DNA of 53,056 nt, taken from positions 1 through 53,056 of the forward strand of contig NZ_JALBGV010000041.1 in assembly GCF_023006505.1 (NCBI RefSeq), in the 5' to 3' direction. The notes under the pieces were generated by a model. That model saw only the letters and a program-made list of their open reading frames with translations, did not search any database and was not told the origin of the DNA. Position numbers and translations under genes: made by a program. Origin of the DNA: Neorhizobium sp. SHOUNA12A. GTDB taxonomy: Bacteria > Pseudomonadota > Alphaproteobacteria > Rhizobiales > Rhizobiaceae. Positions 17,637 to 26,873 of the stretch are shown here, piece by piece (the stretch's first letter is position 1; every line of letters starts with the position of its first letter).

Positions 17637-17668
17637 GGGATATTCATTTCGACTATAGTGAATATCCC
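17637..17668 (+). promoter_or_regulatory. vapBC operator (inverted repeat)
   Basis: Exact 10-bp arms GGGATATTCA (17637-17646) and TGAATATCCC (17659-17668) separated by 12 bp, 28 bp before the vapB start. The spacer contains ACTATAG, a possible -10 element. Autoregulation by VapB/VapBC through such palindromes is typical of the family. Confidence 0.75.
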
Positions 17669-17695
17669 GGCAGCTCTGCAAGGGAGTGGATGGAC

Positions 17696-17938
17696 ATGTC
17701 TCTTTATATCCGTGACGACAAGGTCGATGAACTGGCAAACGAGGTCATGCGGCGGCTTGGTACGAAGACCAAGACCGAGGCTGTGCGCGTGGCGCTGGAG
17801 AATGAGCTGAAGCGGACAAAGGAAGACGCGCCCCTTGTGGAGCGTGTAAAAAAATATCAGCGCATGATTGCAGATCTCGGTCCAAACGACCCGGATTTCG
17901 ATGAGAAGGCTTTCATGGACGAAATGTGGGAAAGCTGA
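17696..17938 (+). CDS. vapB: VapB-family antitoxin
   Basis: An 80-residue protein of the Rv0623/PSK-type VapB family. Its N-terminal DNA-binding part reads SLYIRDDKVDELANEVMRRL with TKTEAVRVALENEL, and the C-terminal toxin-binding tail is acidic (DPDFDEKAFMDEMWES). It neutralises the VapC RNase and represses the operon. ATG 17696 lies 9 bp after AAGGGAG; ATG 17690 is too close. The stop codon shares a base with the vapC start. An operator palindrome lies just upstream. Confidence 0.88.
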   Translation: MSLYIRDDKVDELANEVMRRLGTKTKTEAVRVALENELKRTKEDAPLVERVKKYQRMIADLGPNDPDFDEKAFMDEMWES

Positions 17939-18375
17939 TGTTCATCGATGCCTCTGCAATCGTTGCCATTCTCGGTGAAGAAGAGGCTGCCGCCTCCATG
18001 CTCGCAAGCATCGAGAGGGCCAAGAGCCCTATTTACTACTCCTCACTGGTCGTATTTGAGGCGGCAATCGCTTTGGCGCGAAAGAAGAAGATCGCCGCTT
18101 ATGGCGAAAATGCGCCGACGCCGCCCTATCTGATCGAGCGTGCGGCGTTCGCTATCGAGGGTTTTCTCAACGATATCGGCGCAGTCGAGCTGCCGATCGC
18201 GCCCGGCACTCACCACGCGGCTTTAAGCGCCGCAAGAACATATGGCCGCTTTATCGGCCATCCCGCCAAATTGAACTTCGGCGATTGCTTCTCCTATGCC
18301 GCCGCGAAAACACTCCAGTCGCCACTCCTTTTCGTGGGCAAGGATTTCTCCAAAACGGATGTCGAAGTCGCGTAA
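17938..18375 (+). CDS. vapC: VapC-family PIN-domain toxin
   Basis: A 145-residue PIN-domain endoribonuclease; VapC toxins usually cut tRNA or rRNA. The four acidic metal ligands expected of a PIN domain can be placed at D4 (FIDASAIVAIL), E41 (VVFEAAIAL), D116 (NFGDCFSYAAAK) and D136 (FVGKDF), so it appears catalytically intact. Translation is coupled to vapB by a TGATG overlap at 17936-17940. It lies at the left edge of the accessory block between ffh and dapF. Confidence 0.9.
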   Translation: MFIDASAIVAILGEEEAAASMLASIERAKSPIYYSSLVVFEAAIALARKKKIAAYGENAPTPPYLIERAAFAIEGFLNDIGAVELPIAPGTHHAALSAARTYGRFIGHPAKLNFGDCFSYAAAKTLQSPLLFVGKDFSKTDVEVA

Positions 18376-18437
18376 ATGTGTTCTTCGCCATGCAAGCTCT
18401 CTTCCCACGTGAAAGCAGACGCTGATAGACATCTCCC

Positions 18438-19532
18438 ATGAACCGACGAAAATTCCTGAAATGGTCCGGAATCGGTGCGATCGCTGCTCTTGTGGGCGGG
18501 TTCGCGGCAAGGGGAGCCATGGCTGCCAACAAGTACTACTCCGGTCCGGCTTCCGATCATTTCGACGGAACGTATTTCTTCAATCCCGGTGGGGAGCAGC
18601 CGCGCGGTGGGCTTGACCTGCTGCGCTGGAAGCTCGGCGGCAACAACATTGCCTGGCCGGACAGTTTTCCGAGCCCGTTTCCGCAGGCCGTGCCGGAAAC
18701 GCGGGTTTCGGGCGACCGGCTGACCGTCACCATGGTCGGGCATGCGGCGATGCTGATTCAGGTCGCCGGCCTCAACATCCTGACCGATCCGGTCTGGGAC
18801 GATCGCGCCAGCCCGGTGCGTTTCGCCGGTCCGAAGCGGGTCAATCCGCCTGGTATCCGCGTCGGCGACCTGCCGCCGATCGATGTCGTGCTCGTCACAC
18901 ATAACCATTACGACCACATGGACCTCGAGACCCTGTGGGTGCTGCAGGGCCGCGACAAGCCGCATTTCGTCACGCCGCTCGGCAATGACGCGCTCATCCG
19001 CTCGCGTATCGCGGATGCGAAGATCACGGTGATGGATTGGGGCGGCCGCGAGGAGATCGCCGCAGATATCGGTCCCGGCATCGTCCTGCATTGCGAGCCC
19101 TGCCATCACTGGTCGGCGCGCGGCGTAGGCGACCGGCGCATGGCGCTGTGGGCCGCCTTCGTTTTCGAAACTCCGGCCGGCAAGATCTACCATATCGGCG
19201 ATACGGGCTTCCATCAGGGCATCAGCTATCGCGCCGCGCGGGAAAAGCACGGGGCTTTCCGGCTCGCCAACCTGCCGTTCGGCGCCTACGAGCCGCGCTG
19301 GTTCATGCAGGCGCAGCATCAGAACCCGGAAGAGGCGGTGGAGGGCATGCTCCTTTGCGATGCGGCTTTCGTCGCCGGCCATCATTGGGGCACGTTCAAG
19401 CTGACCGATGAAGGGATCGAAGAGCCGCTGGCGGCGCTTCACGCCGCTCTCGATGCGCGCGGCGTTTCCCGGGAGCGCTTCCGGCCGATGCGGCCGGGCG
19501 AAGTCTTCGAAGTGCCGACAATTTCCGTCTGA
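18438..19532 (+). CDS. Exported metallo-beta-lactamase-fold hydrolase (NAPE-PLD/RomA-like)
   Basis: A 364-residue protein with a Tat signal (NRRKFLKWSG, then IAALVGGFAARGAMA). The metallo-beta-lactamase core has VTHNHYDHMD with ligands H155, H157, D159 and H160, further His residues in CEPCHHWSARG, the Asp in YHIGDTGF and the late His in AGHHWGTF. The architecture and the GHAAMLIQ and LTDPVWDDRASP motifs resemble the RomA/NAPE-phospholipase D-like group. The natural substrate is unknown; a phosphodiester or phospholipid is a guess from the family. It is a single gene between vapC and the iron-regulated sigma gene. Confidence 0.85.
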   Translation: MNRRKFLKWSGIGAIAALVGGFAARGAMAANKYYSGPASDHFDGTYFFNPGGEQPRGGLDLLRWKLGGNNIAWPDSFPSPFPQAVPETRVSGDRLTVTMVGHAAMLIQVAGLNILTDPVWDDRASPVRFAGPKRVNPPGIRVGDLPPIDVVLVTHNHYDHMDLETLWVLQGRDKPHFVTPLGNDALIRSRIADAKITVMDWGGREEIAADIGPGIVLHCEPCHHWSARGVGDRRMALWAAFVFETPAGKIYHIGDTGFHQGISYRAAREKHGAFRLANLPFGAYEPRWFMQAQHQNPEEAVEGMLLCDAAFVAGHHWGTFKLTDEGIEEPLAALHAALDARGVSRERFRPMRPGEVFEVPTISV

Positions 19533-19644
19533 GCACGCCGGAACTGTTGCGAAAACGCGACAGGCAGCCCCGAAGCGGCGGAAATTTCAGTCTCTGCCGC
19601 CGCCAATGCCTGGCTGCCCAACATGCTGATTTCACATTAAAACA

Positions 19645-19659
19645 TGAGTATACTTGTCA
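19645..19659 (+). promoter_or_regulatory. Iron box (IRO-type, TGA-N9-TCA) before the ECF sigma gene
   Basis: TGAGTATACTTGTCA fits the TGA-N9-TCA motif reported for the rhizobial iron regulator RirA. A near copy beginning with the same TGAGTAT lies before the receptor gene at 21246-21260. The predicted function is repression when iron is plentiful. Confidence 0.55.
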
Positions 19660-19697
19660 TCTTATCCGATGATCTTTGGATCCATTCCAAATCATTG

Positions 19698-20303
19698 ATG
19701 TTGCGCCGCTTTTTGGGCGACGCTAAACGCGGAGCCGTTGGTCGGGCAGGTTCCGGCCTTGGGGTTACGGACTTGGACATCAGCCTTATCGAGCAGTTGC
19801 AGCAGACCGAGGAGGGAAAGCTGCGGCGGTTCTTTCTTCGGCGCCTGCGCAACAGGGAGGATGCGGCGGACGCGACGCAGGAGACCTTTCTGCGGCTGCT
19901 GACGGCATCGCCGAAGGAGGATCTGCGCAATCCGCATGCCTATCTTTTCCAGGTCGCCCGGTCCGTTGCCCATGGCATCACCGCCCGGCTGATGCGCGAC
20001 AGCGCGCTTTTCAGCGATGAGTTGGACCAGACGCAGGTTGCCGACGAGGCGCCAGGCCCGGAGCGCGTGGTCGCCGCGCGCCAGCAGCTCGGGCTTCTGA
20101 TCGAGACGATTTGCTCCCTGCCGCCGAAATGCCGGGTCGTGTTCGTGCTCAGCCGGCTCGAAGGGCTTTCCAACGGAGAGATCGCGACCAGGCTCGGGAT
20201 CTCACGAAACATGGTTGAAAAACACATCATCCGTGCACTCATGGCTTGCCGTCAGGCCCGCCTTGCGGCATTGCCTCCCGCCGGGGGGATTGAGCATGAC
20301 TAA
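19698..20303 (+). CDS. ECF RNA polymerase sigma factor, FecI-like
   Basis: A sigma-70 family protein of up to 201 residues that should direct transcription of the downstream receptor gene. Region 2 has LRRFFLRRLRNREDAADATQ and ETFLRLL; region 4 has LPPKCRVVFVLSRLEGLSNG and EIATRLGISRNMVEKHI. This is the FecI group, which pairs with FecR and TonB receptors carrying an STN domain, all three present here in order. The start is uncertain. The frame opens at 19644, but that overlaps the iron box; ATG 19698 is given here, and TTG 19773 behind TTGGGG (176 residues) fits the family length better. The end overlaps fecR by 8 bp. Confidence 0.88.
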   Translation: MLRRFLGDAKRGAVGRAGSGLGVTDLDISLIEQLQQTEEGKLRRFFLRRLRNREDAADATQETFLRLLTASPKEDLRNPHAYLFQVARSVAHGITARLMRDSALFSDELDQTQVADEAPGPERVVAARQQLGLLIETICSLPPKCRVVFVLSRLEGLSNGEIATRLGISRNMVEKHIIRALMACRQARLAALPPAGGIEHD

Positions 20304-21225
20304 CGTTTCAGACAAGGCGCGTGAGGACGCCATTGCGGAGGAGGCGGCAGGCTGGGTCGCGCGGCTCGGCTCCCGCGACGCGACCGATGCCGATCGTCGC
20401 CGCTTCGAATTCTGGAAAATGCAGGATCCGGCTCACGCGGCGGCCTTTGAAGAGATGAGCGCTCTCTGGGGTGATCTCGCGGCGGTGCCGAAAACGGTCG
20501 TGCCACGCCGGCGCCGGTTGGTCGGCGGTGGAATTGCCGCCCTGCTTCTGATGGGCTGTCTTGGCATCATCGCCAACGAGACCGGCCTCATCGCCCGGTA
20601 TCGTTCGGATTTCTACACGCCGGTCGGCGTCATCCAGCGCATCGACCTCGATGACGGGTCGGTGGTGACGCTCAACACCGATAGCGCGATCAAGGTGCGA
20701 TACGGCCAGACCGAACGCCGGATCGTGGTCCTGCGCGGCGAAGCATTTTTCGACGTCACCCCGAACCCGGCACGGCCTTTCGTCGTCAGCGGCGACGAAA
20801 CCCAGGCGATCGCGCTCGGCACCCACTATGCGGTTCGGGTCGGCGATCGCGACGAGGTGATGGTCGAGGAGGGGCATGTGGCGGTGACCGCCGGCTCCGA
20901 GCGCGCGGTGCTCGAAACCGGTGGCACCGCCCATCTCGGCGCCGATGGCCGCCTGGCAACCGGCTCCGGCGATGTCGCCGATCTGACGAGCTGGCGCAGC
21001 GGCAAGCTGGTCTTCTCCGGCCGACCGCTCGGCGAGGTGCTCGACCGGATCGGCCGTTACCAGCGGGGTCGCATCATGGTGCTCGACGACCAGGCCTCGC
21101 AGCTGCGGGTCAGCGGCGTCTTTGCCGTGAACGATGTCAATCAGACTTTCACGGCTCTGCAGGAGAGCCTGCCGATCCGCATCATCCGGCTTTCCGACTG
21201 GGTCACGCTCGTCCGTTCGCGCTGA
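20296..21225 (+). CDS. FecR-type sigma regulator (transmembrane anti-sigma)
   Basis: A 309-residue inner-membrane regulator that passes a signal from the receptor's STN domain to the sigma factor. The N-terminal cytoplasmic part has the DUF4880 pattern (EEAAGWVARLGSRDATDADR, then FEFWKMQDPAHAAAFEEM). One membrane segment lies at about 76-94 (GGGIAALLLMGCLGIIA). The periplasmic FecR domain includes IDLDDGSVVTLNTDSAI, RRIVVLRGEAFFDVT and RPFVVSG, followed by a C-terminal STN-like region (SGVFAVNDVNQTF). ATG 20296 lies inside the end of the sigma gene, so the two are translationally coupled. Confidence 0.9.
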   Translation: MTNVSDKAREDAIAEEAAGWVARLGSRDATDADRRRFEFWKMQDPAHAAAFEEMSALWGDLAAVPKTVVPRRRRLVGGGIAALLLMGCLGIIANETGLIARYRSDFYTPVGVIQRIDLDDGSVVTLNTDSAIKVRYGQTERRIVVLRGEAFFDVTPNPARPFVVSGDETQAIALGTHYAVRVGDRDEVMVEEGHVAVTAGSERAVLETGGTAHLGADGRLATGSGDVADLTSWRSGKLVFSGRPLGEVLDRIGRYQRGRIMVLDDQASQLRVSGVFAVNDVNQTFTALQESLPIRIIRLSDWVTLVRSR

Positions 21226-21245
21226 AGATAGGCCGATCGGAAAAT

Positions 21246-21260
21246 TGAGTATTAAAATCA
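21246..21260 (+). promoter_or_regulatory. Iron box (IRO-type, TGA-N9-TCA) before the TonB receptor
   Basis: TGAGTATTAAAATCA matches TGA-N9-TCA and shares its first seven bases with the site before the sigma gene. It lies in the 138-bp gap between fecR and the receptor, suggesting that the receptor has its own iron-controlled, probably sigma-dependent, promoter. Confidence 0.5.
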
Positions 21261-21363
21261 TCTTTTTTCGAAAACCGACGTCAGGAGTTGGAGTCCTCTT
21301 TCACTCATAACCACCAGGGACCGCGATGAGAGCGGTCACGAAGGTTGAGTGCAGGGGGTCTAA

Positions 21364-23910
21364 ATGAATTTGAGGGGACCGCTTTATTCGCGGCATGTCC
21401 GGATCGCGCTTGGCTGCGCATCCTGGCTGGGCGGCATGGCTCCGGCAGTCGCACAGCAGCCGGCACAAGGCGTCCAGTCGCAGCAGGTCGCCGTTTCCAT
21501 TCCCGCCGGGCCGCTTGAAAGCGCACTTCTCGCGCTTGGCCGCCAGACCGACCTGCGTCTCGTCTATCGCAGCGAAATCACTGCCGGAAAGACCACAGGT
21601 GGCGTGACCGGTTCGCTGACACCCTCTGCCTCCCTGTCGCGGCTACTCTCCGGCACCGGCGTTTCCTTCCGGTCAAGCGGCGGCAATACGGTGACGCTGG
21701 AGGCGGGTTCGCCTTCGGTTGCAGCGACCGGCGGCGATGCGGATACGACGCTCAAGCCAATTGTTCTGCGCGATGGCGACAATACTCGCGCTGTCGACGC
21801 GCCTTACGAGACGCCGGGTTCGACGAGCTATATCTCGTCCGAGCAGATCCAACGCTTCCGCGGCTCGTCGGCCGGCGACCTGTTCAAGAACACGCCGGGC
21901 ATCATCTCCGCCAACAACCACAGCAGCGGTTCCGTCAACGTGAACATTCGCGGCCTGCAGGGCCAGAACCGCGTTCGGGTTGCGATCGACGGTACGCAGC
22001 AGACGACGACCACCTGGCGCGGTTACGGCGGCGTCGATGACCGCACCTATATCGATCCGGACCTGATCGGCGGCGTCGGCATTTCCAAGGGACCGACGGG
22101 CGGCGCGGTGGGCGCCGGCGTCAATGGCGGCGTGGTGGAGATCACCACGCTGAAAGCCAAGGATATCGTCGAGGAAGGCAGGCAATATGGCGGCCGCATC
22201 AAGATCGGTGCCCAGGACAACACGACGAAGGATTTTACGGTCAATTCCTACGACCAGCAGACGGATTCGGCTGAATTCTTCGATTTCACCAATGGCTCGG
22301 GCAGCTTTGCGCTCGGTACGGTGCAGGACAATTTCGATTTCGTCATCGCCGGTGCCCGCCGCTATCGCGGTAACTATTTCGCCGGCAAGCACGGCAAGAA
22401 TTACTACGAGTTCCAAGGCCGCAATCAATTCCTCTCGCTCACCAAGCAGGGTGAGGAGGTCTTCAATTCGTCCAACGAATCCACCTCGTTTCTCGCCAAG
22501 GGTACGCTTCGCTTCGATGACGACCAGAGCCTGGAACTGGGCTATATCCGCTATGAAAGCCAGTTCGGCCAGATCATGACCTCGCTTCTGACCTCGGGCG
22601 ACAACACATTCCGGCAGGCGCCGCTATCCGATGTCACGACCGACACGTTCACCAGCCGTTATCGCTACAATCCCAGCGACCTGATCGATCTCAAGGTCAA
22701 TGCCTGGCTGAGCATCGTCGACCAGAACTCCATGTCGACGGGTTTCGGTATTTATCTTCCGCAATTCAACATCAAACCGGGTGACGATCCCCGCTACGCC
22801 ATGACTCATACCTGGGGCGGCGACATTTCGAACACGAGCCTGTTGGACACGGAATACGGGCCCTTCAAGGCCAATTACGGTGTGTCCTACCTGCTCGAGG
22901 ATATCGATTCCCGGCGCTATTACAGCCGCAGTCAGTCAAACAGCCCAGGGGTCAAGATGGATCCCAGTATGGGCAACCGGTCGATCGCCAGCGTGTTTAC
23001 CGACGGCCAGTGGGAGGCGACAGACTGGCTGACCCTCAATGCCGGGCTGCGCTATGACGGTTACTGGATGAACGACAAGGGTATCGAATCCAGGACCGGT
23101 ATCCGCCACAAGGAAGGTGGCCGGTTCAACCCGTCCGTCAGCGTCATCGTGGAGCCGATCGAAGGGCTGCAGTTCTACGCGCTTTATGCCGAAGGCATGC
23201 GCCCGCCGACCATGCGCGAAACGATGGGCAATGACGGTAACGTCATCCAGAACCCCTATCTGAAGCCCGAGGTCTCGAAGAACTGGGAAGTCGGCATCAA
23301 CTACAGCAAGGATGGCCTGTTGCTCGCCGACGACGCGTTGCGCTTCAAGCTGTCCTATTTCAACAACAACTACACCGACTATATTTCTCGCGTACCGTCC
23401 AATGCGGGGCCGGGCCAGCCGGTCTTCACCTTCGACAATCTCAGGAGCACCCGGTTCTCCGGTATCGAAATCTCCGGCTCCTACGAGGCCGGCCTGTTCT
23501 TCAGCGAAGGATCGCTGACCAAGTACCTGAGCTACGAGTTCTGCCGCACTCTTTCCACCTGCTCGGACTCGACCGTGTCGATGGACTATGCCGCCAACCA
23601 CATGCCGCCCGAGATCATGGCGAGCCTGACGCTCGGCATGCGGCTCTTCGACGACAGGCTGAGTTTAGGCACCCGCTTCACGCATGGCGGTGCGCGCCTG
23701 TCGCCGGTCACACAGGAAGCCCGGATGTATACGGGCATGTGGATTCCCTACACGACCGTCGATGCGTTCGCCACCTACAAGATCACCGACCACTTGACGT
23801 TCGATCTCCAGGCGGAGAACCTGACGGATCGATTTTACGTGGATGCGCTCGACGGGTTCACTCCCGCTCCCGGACGGACAATCCGGGCGTTCCTGACAGC
23901 CAAATTCTAA
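21364..23910 (+). CDS. TonB-dependent outer-membrane receptor with STN signalling domain, probably heme
   Basis: An 848-residue receptor. After a signal peptide (to about residue 30) comes an STN domain (about 38-110: VSIPAGPLESALLALGRQTD) that can contact FecR. The plug domain covers about 145-260 (TPGIISANNHSSG, then NVNIRGLQGQNRVRVAIDG), and a 22-strand barrel ends in FLTAKF. Heme-receptor-like landmarks occur in the barrel: MRPPTMRET at the FRAP-box position and NPYLKPE at the NPNL-box position, resembling HasR and hemoglobin receptors. The heme oxygenase gene 28 bp downstream supports heme. No hemophore, TonB or ABC importer gene is nearby. Siderophore transport is a less likely alternative. 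Confidence 0.88.
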   Translation: MNLRGPLYSRHVRIALGCASWLGGMAPAVAQQPAQGVQSQQVAVSIPAGPLESALLALGRQTDLRLVYRSEITAGKTTGGVTGSLTPSASLSRLLSGTGVSFRSSGGNTVTLEAGSPSVAATGGDADTTLKPIVLRDGDNTRAVDAPYETPGSTSYISSEQIQRFRGSSAGDLFKNTPGIISANNHSSGSVNVNIRGLQGQNRVRVAIDGTQQTTTTWRGYGGVDDRTYIDPDLIGGVGISKGPTGGAVGAGVNGGVVEITTLKAKDIVEEGRQYGGRIKIGAQDNTTKDFTVNSYDQQTDSAEFFDFTNGSGSFALGTVQDNFDFVIAGARRYRGNYFAGKHGKNYYEFQGRNQFLSLTKQGEEVFNSSNESTSFLAKGTLRFDDDQSLELGYIRYESQFGQIMTSLLTSGDNTFRQAPLSDVTTDTFTSRYRYNPSDLIDLKVNAWLSIVDQNSMSTGFGIYLPQFNIKPGDDPRYAMTHTWGGDISNTSLLDTEYGPFKANYGVSYLLEDIDSRRYYSRSQSNSPGVKMDPSMGNRSIASVFTDGQWEATDWLTLNAGLRYDGYWMNDKGIESRTGIRHKEGGRFNPSVSVIVEPIEGLQFYALYAEGMRPPTMRETMGNDGNVIQNPYLKPEVSKNWEVGINYSKDGLLLADDALRFKLSYFNNNYTDYISRVPSNAGPGQPVFTFDNLRSTRFSGIEISGSYEAGLFFSEGSLTKYLSYEFCRTLSTCSDSTVSMDYAANHMPPEIMASLTLGMRLFDDRLSLGTRFTHGGARLSPVTQEARMYTGMWIPYTTVDAFATYKITDHLTFDLQAENLTDRFYVDALDGFTPAPGRTIRAFLTAKF

Positions 23911-23938
23911 AACATATAAGCATCTGGACATTGCACGC

Positions 23939-24529
23939 ATGCAGATCGAACTCGAAACACCCACCGCACCGACCCGGATCCAGCGTCTGAAGGCTCTCAC
24001 CGATGCCACCCATGAGCGCCTCGACAAGCGCATCATGGCGGCCGATCCCTTCGCCAGCCGCGAGCGTTACGCGCTCTTCCTCGCCGTGCAGCATCATTTC
24101 CATGCGGATGTCGACCCACTCTATCTCGATCCGCGGCTCAACCGCGTCGTCCCCGATCTTCCGAGCCGGGTCCGGCTTGAAGCGCTGCGCCAGGATATTG
24201 CCGACGTGACCGGAAGCGAGCCGCCGGTCCTCACTGCCGGCACGGGCGGACTTGGTATCCCGGCCGCACTCGGATGGCTGTACGTTGCCGAAGGCTCGAA
24301 CCTCGGCGCCGCCTTCCTCCTGAAGCAGGCGGCAAGGCTCGGCCTGTCGGAAGAATTCGGCGCCCGCCACCTCGCCGGCCACCCCGCCGGCCGCGGCCTG
24401 CACTGGCGCACTTTCGTTGCTGCTTTCAACGGGTTCGAGATGTCCGAGGTGGAGGAAACGGAAATGGCCGAAGGCGCCAAGTCGGCGTTTCGGAGGGTGC
24501 ATGCGCTGGTGGACAAGTTTTTCGTCTGA
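23939..24529 (+). CDS. Biliverdin-producing heme oxygenase (HemO/PigA type)
   Basis: A 196-residue all-helical heme oxygenase. It opens heme to biliverdin, CO and iron in the cytoplasm. The proximal ligand is probably H25 in [11 protein letters not shown], followed by [20 protein letters not shown]; the distal helix motif [16 protein letters not shown] contains the flexible glycines. It is closer to Pseudomonas PigA/HemO and BphO than to the IsdG-type HmuQ/HmuD enzymes of other rhizobia. It starts 28 bp after the receptor stop with no clear Shine-Dalgarno sequence, so translation may depend on the upstream gene. No phytochrome gene is adjacent, which argues for iron release rather than chromophore supply. 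Confidence 0.87.
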   Translation: MQIELETPTAPTRIQRLKALTDATHERLDKRIMAADPFASRERYALFLAVQHHFHADVDPLYLDPRLNRVVPDLPSRVRLEALRQDIADVTGSEPPVLTAGTGGLGIPAALGWLYVAEGSNLGAAFLLKQAARLGLSEEFGARHLAGHPAGRGLHWRTFVAAFNGFEMSEVEETEMAEGAKSAFRRVHALVDKFFV

Positions 24530-24642
24530 GGGCGTGGCCTGGGTCCCCGGGCTTGACCCCGCGCCACCCACTGGTAATTCCCTGCCTTTTCCGCCATATA
24601 CAGCCCAATAGGCGGGCATTCGGCCCGGAATGGATTGGCGTC

Positions 24643-25575
24643 ATGACGGAACTGGTGGAATTCGCGCGGATGAACGGGCTTGGCAACAAGATCCTGGTCG
24701 TCGACATGCGCGGACGCACCGACAAGGTGACGCCCCAGGCCGCTATCGCGCTCAATGCCGATCCGGCAACCCAGTTCGACCAGATCATGGCCATCCACGA
24801 TCCGAAGGCTCAAGGCACTGATGCCTGGATCGACATCCTCAATTCCGACGGTACGATGGCGCAGGCCTGCGGCAACGGCACGCGTTGCGTGGTGCAGGCG
24901 CTGAGCGCCGAGACCGGCCGCAAGACCTTTACCTTCCAGACCGTCGCCGGCATCCTCAATGCCGTCGAGCATGAGGATGGTACGATTTCGGTCGACATGG
25001 GCAAGCCGGTCTTCGAGTGGGACCGCATTCCGCTTGCCGAGGAATTTTTCGATACGAGCCGCATCGAGCTGCAGATCGGCCCGATCGATGCGCCAATCCT
25101 GCATTCGCCGTCCGCCATGTCGATGGGCAATCCGCATGCGATCTTCTGGGTCGACCGTGATCCGATGAGCTTCGACCTCGAACGGTTCGGACCGCTGCTC
25201 GAAAACCATCCGATGTTTCCGGAAAAGGCCAATATCACGCTGGCGCAGGTCACGTCGAAGTCGTCGCTGCGCACCCGCACCTGGGAACGTGGCGCCGGCC
25301 TGACGCTCGCCTGCGGTTCGGCCGCCTGTGCCGCCGCCGTTTCCGCCGCCCGCACCGGACGCACCGGGCGCACGGTGACGATCGACGTTGCCTCCAGCCC
25401 GATCCGCCAGCCGCTCATCATCGAATGGCGCGCGGACGACCATGTCGTCATGACCGGTCCCGCCGAATGGGAATGGTCCGGCAAGGTCGATCCGCAGAAC
25501 GGCAATTTCAGCCGTGACGACGAGCCAGAGGCCAATGCAATCCAACGGGGCGAGCCGGAGGCCCGGGTCAATTGA
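24643..25575 (+). CDS. dapF: Diaminopimelate epimerase
   Basis: A 310-residue cofactor-independent racemase that turns LL-DAP into meso-DAP for lysine and peptidoglycan. The two catalytic cysteines are C76 in ACGNGTRC and C224 in [23 protein letters not shown] opens the first of two similar halves. The open frame extends far upstream through hemO antisense-like sequence, but ATG 24643 gives the conserved start. It begins a dapF-mtaB-ftsY run of overlapping or closely spaced genes. Confidence 0.96.
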   Translation: MTELVEFARMNGLGNKILVVDMRGRTDKVTPQAAIALNADPATQFDQIMAIHDPKAQGTDAWIDILNSDGTMAQACGNGTRCVVQALSAETGRKTFTFQTVAGILNAVEHEDGTISVDMGKPVFEWDRIPLAEEFFDTSRIELQIGPIDAPILHSPSAMSMGNPHAIFWVDRDPMSFDLERFGPLLENHPMFPEKANITLAQVTSKSSLRTRTWERGAGLTLACGSAACAAAVSAARTGRTGRTVTIDVASSPIRQPLIIEWRADDHVVMTGPAEWEWSGKVDPQNGNFSRDDEPEANAIQRGEPEARVN

Positions 25576-26858
25576 GCGGGGTCGAGGTCATCACCTTCGG
25601 CTGTCGGCTCAATACCTATGAATCGGAAGTGATGAGGGCCGAGGCCGAAAAGGCCGGGCTCAACAATGCCATCCTCGTCAACACCTGCGCCGTGACCGGC
25701 GAAGCCGTGCGGCAGGCCCGCCAGGCGATCCGCCGGGCGCGGCGTGAAAATCCGCATGCCCGGATCATCGTCACCGGCTGCGCCGCCCAGACCGAAAAAG
25801 AGACATTTGCGGGCATGGCGGAAGTTGATGCCGTGCTCGGCAACGAGGAGAAGCTGAAAAGCTCATCCTACCGGGCGCTGCCGGATTTCGGCGTCTCGGC
25901 GGAAGAGAAGCTGCGCGTCAACGACATCATGAGCGTGCGCGCCACCGCGCCGCAGATGGTGAAGCATATCGATGGGCACGTACGCGCCTTCATCCAGGTG
26001 CAGAACGGCTGCGATCATCGCTGCACCTTCTGCATCATTCCTTATGGCCGCGGCAATTCCCGCTCTGTGCCGATGGGCGCGGTGGTCGACCAGGCCCGGC
26101 GGCTGACGGAAACCGGTTATCGCGAGATCGTGCTGACCGGCGTCGATGCCACCAGCTATGGCGCCGATCTTCCGGGCCAGCCGTCGCTCGGATATCTCGC
26201 CAAGACGCTGCTCCGCCAGGTGCCGGAAATCCTGCGCCTGCGGCTGTCTTCGATCGACAGTATCGAGGCGGACAAACATCTCTGGGACCTGATCGCCGAC
26301 GAGCCGCGCTTCATGCCACACCTGCACCTGTCGCTGCAGCATGGCGACGACATGATCCTGAAGCGGATGAAGCGCCGCCACTCGCGCACCGAAGCGCTCG
26401 CCTTTACCGAACGGGCGCGACGCCTGCGCCCGGAGATCGCCTTCGGGGCGGATATGATCGCCGGTTTCCCGACCGAGACGGAAGAAATGTTCGAGAATGC
26501 AGCGACGATGGCGGAAGAGGCCGGCATTTCGTTCCTGCACGTCTTTCCCTACAGCCCGCGTCCGGGCACGCCGGCGGCGCGCATGCCGCAGGTCGATCGG
26601 GCTGTCATCAAGGATCGCGCCGCAAGGCTGCGGGCACGGGGCGAGGTGCTGCATCGTCTCCACCTCGATCGCATGGTCGGCACCGAGCAGGCGATCATCG
26701 TCGAGAACAACGGCATGGCGCATACGGAAAACTTTTCGCTGGTGGCGGCGCCGCGCCTTGTTCCTCGCGAGTTCAAGCGCGTTATGATTACCGGCCATAA
26801 CGGCAAACATCTGGAAATGCAGGTCGCGTCCGCCCTTGTCCCGTCTCGGGCGGCGTAA
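25572..26858 (+). CDS. mtaB: tRNA t6A37 methylthiotransferase
   Basis: A 428-residue radical-SAM methylthiotransferase that makes ms2t6A37 in tRNA. It has the UPF0004 domain with cysteines C11, C39 and C70 for the auxiliary cluster, the radical-SAM triad C147, C151 and C154 (CDHRCTFC), and a C-terminal TRAM-like part. The MtaB type is favoured over MiaB by the GCRLNTYES start and length. It starts with TTG at 25572, overlapping the dapF stop by four bases, with CGGAGG about 11 bp upstream. ftsY follows 15 bp later. Confidence 0.93.
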   Translation: MSGVEVITFGCRLNTYESEVMRAEAEKAGLNNAILVNTCAVTGEAVRQARQAIRRARRENPHARIIVTGCAAQTEKETFAGMAEVDAVLGNEEKLKSSSYRALPDFGVSAEEKLRVNDIMSVRATAPQMVKHIDGHVRAFIQVQNGCDHRCTFCIIPYGRGNSRSVPMGAVVDQARRLTETGYREIVLTGVDATSYGADLPGQPSLGYLAKTLLRQVPEILRLRLSSIDSIEADKHLWDLIADEPRFMPHLHLSLQHGDDMILKRMKRRHSRTEALAFTERARRLRPEIAFGADMIAGFPTETEEMFENAATMAEEAGISFLHVFPYSPRPGTPAARMPQVDRAVIKDRAARLRARGEVLHRLHLDRMVGTEQAIIVENNGMAHTENFSLVAAPRLVPREFKRVMITGHNGKHLEMQVASALVPSRAA

Positions 26859-26873
26859 CCGGAACAGGTTCTC

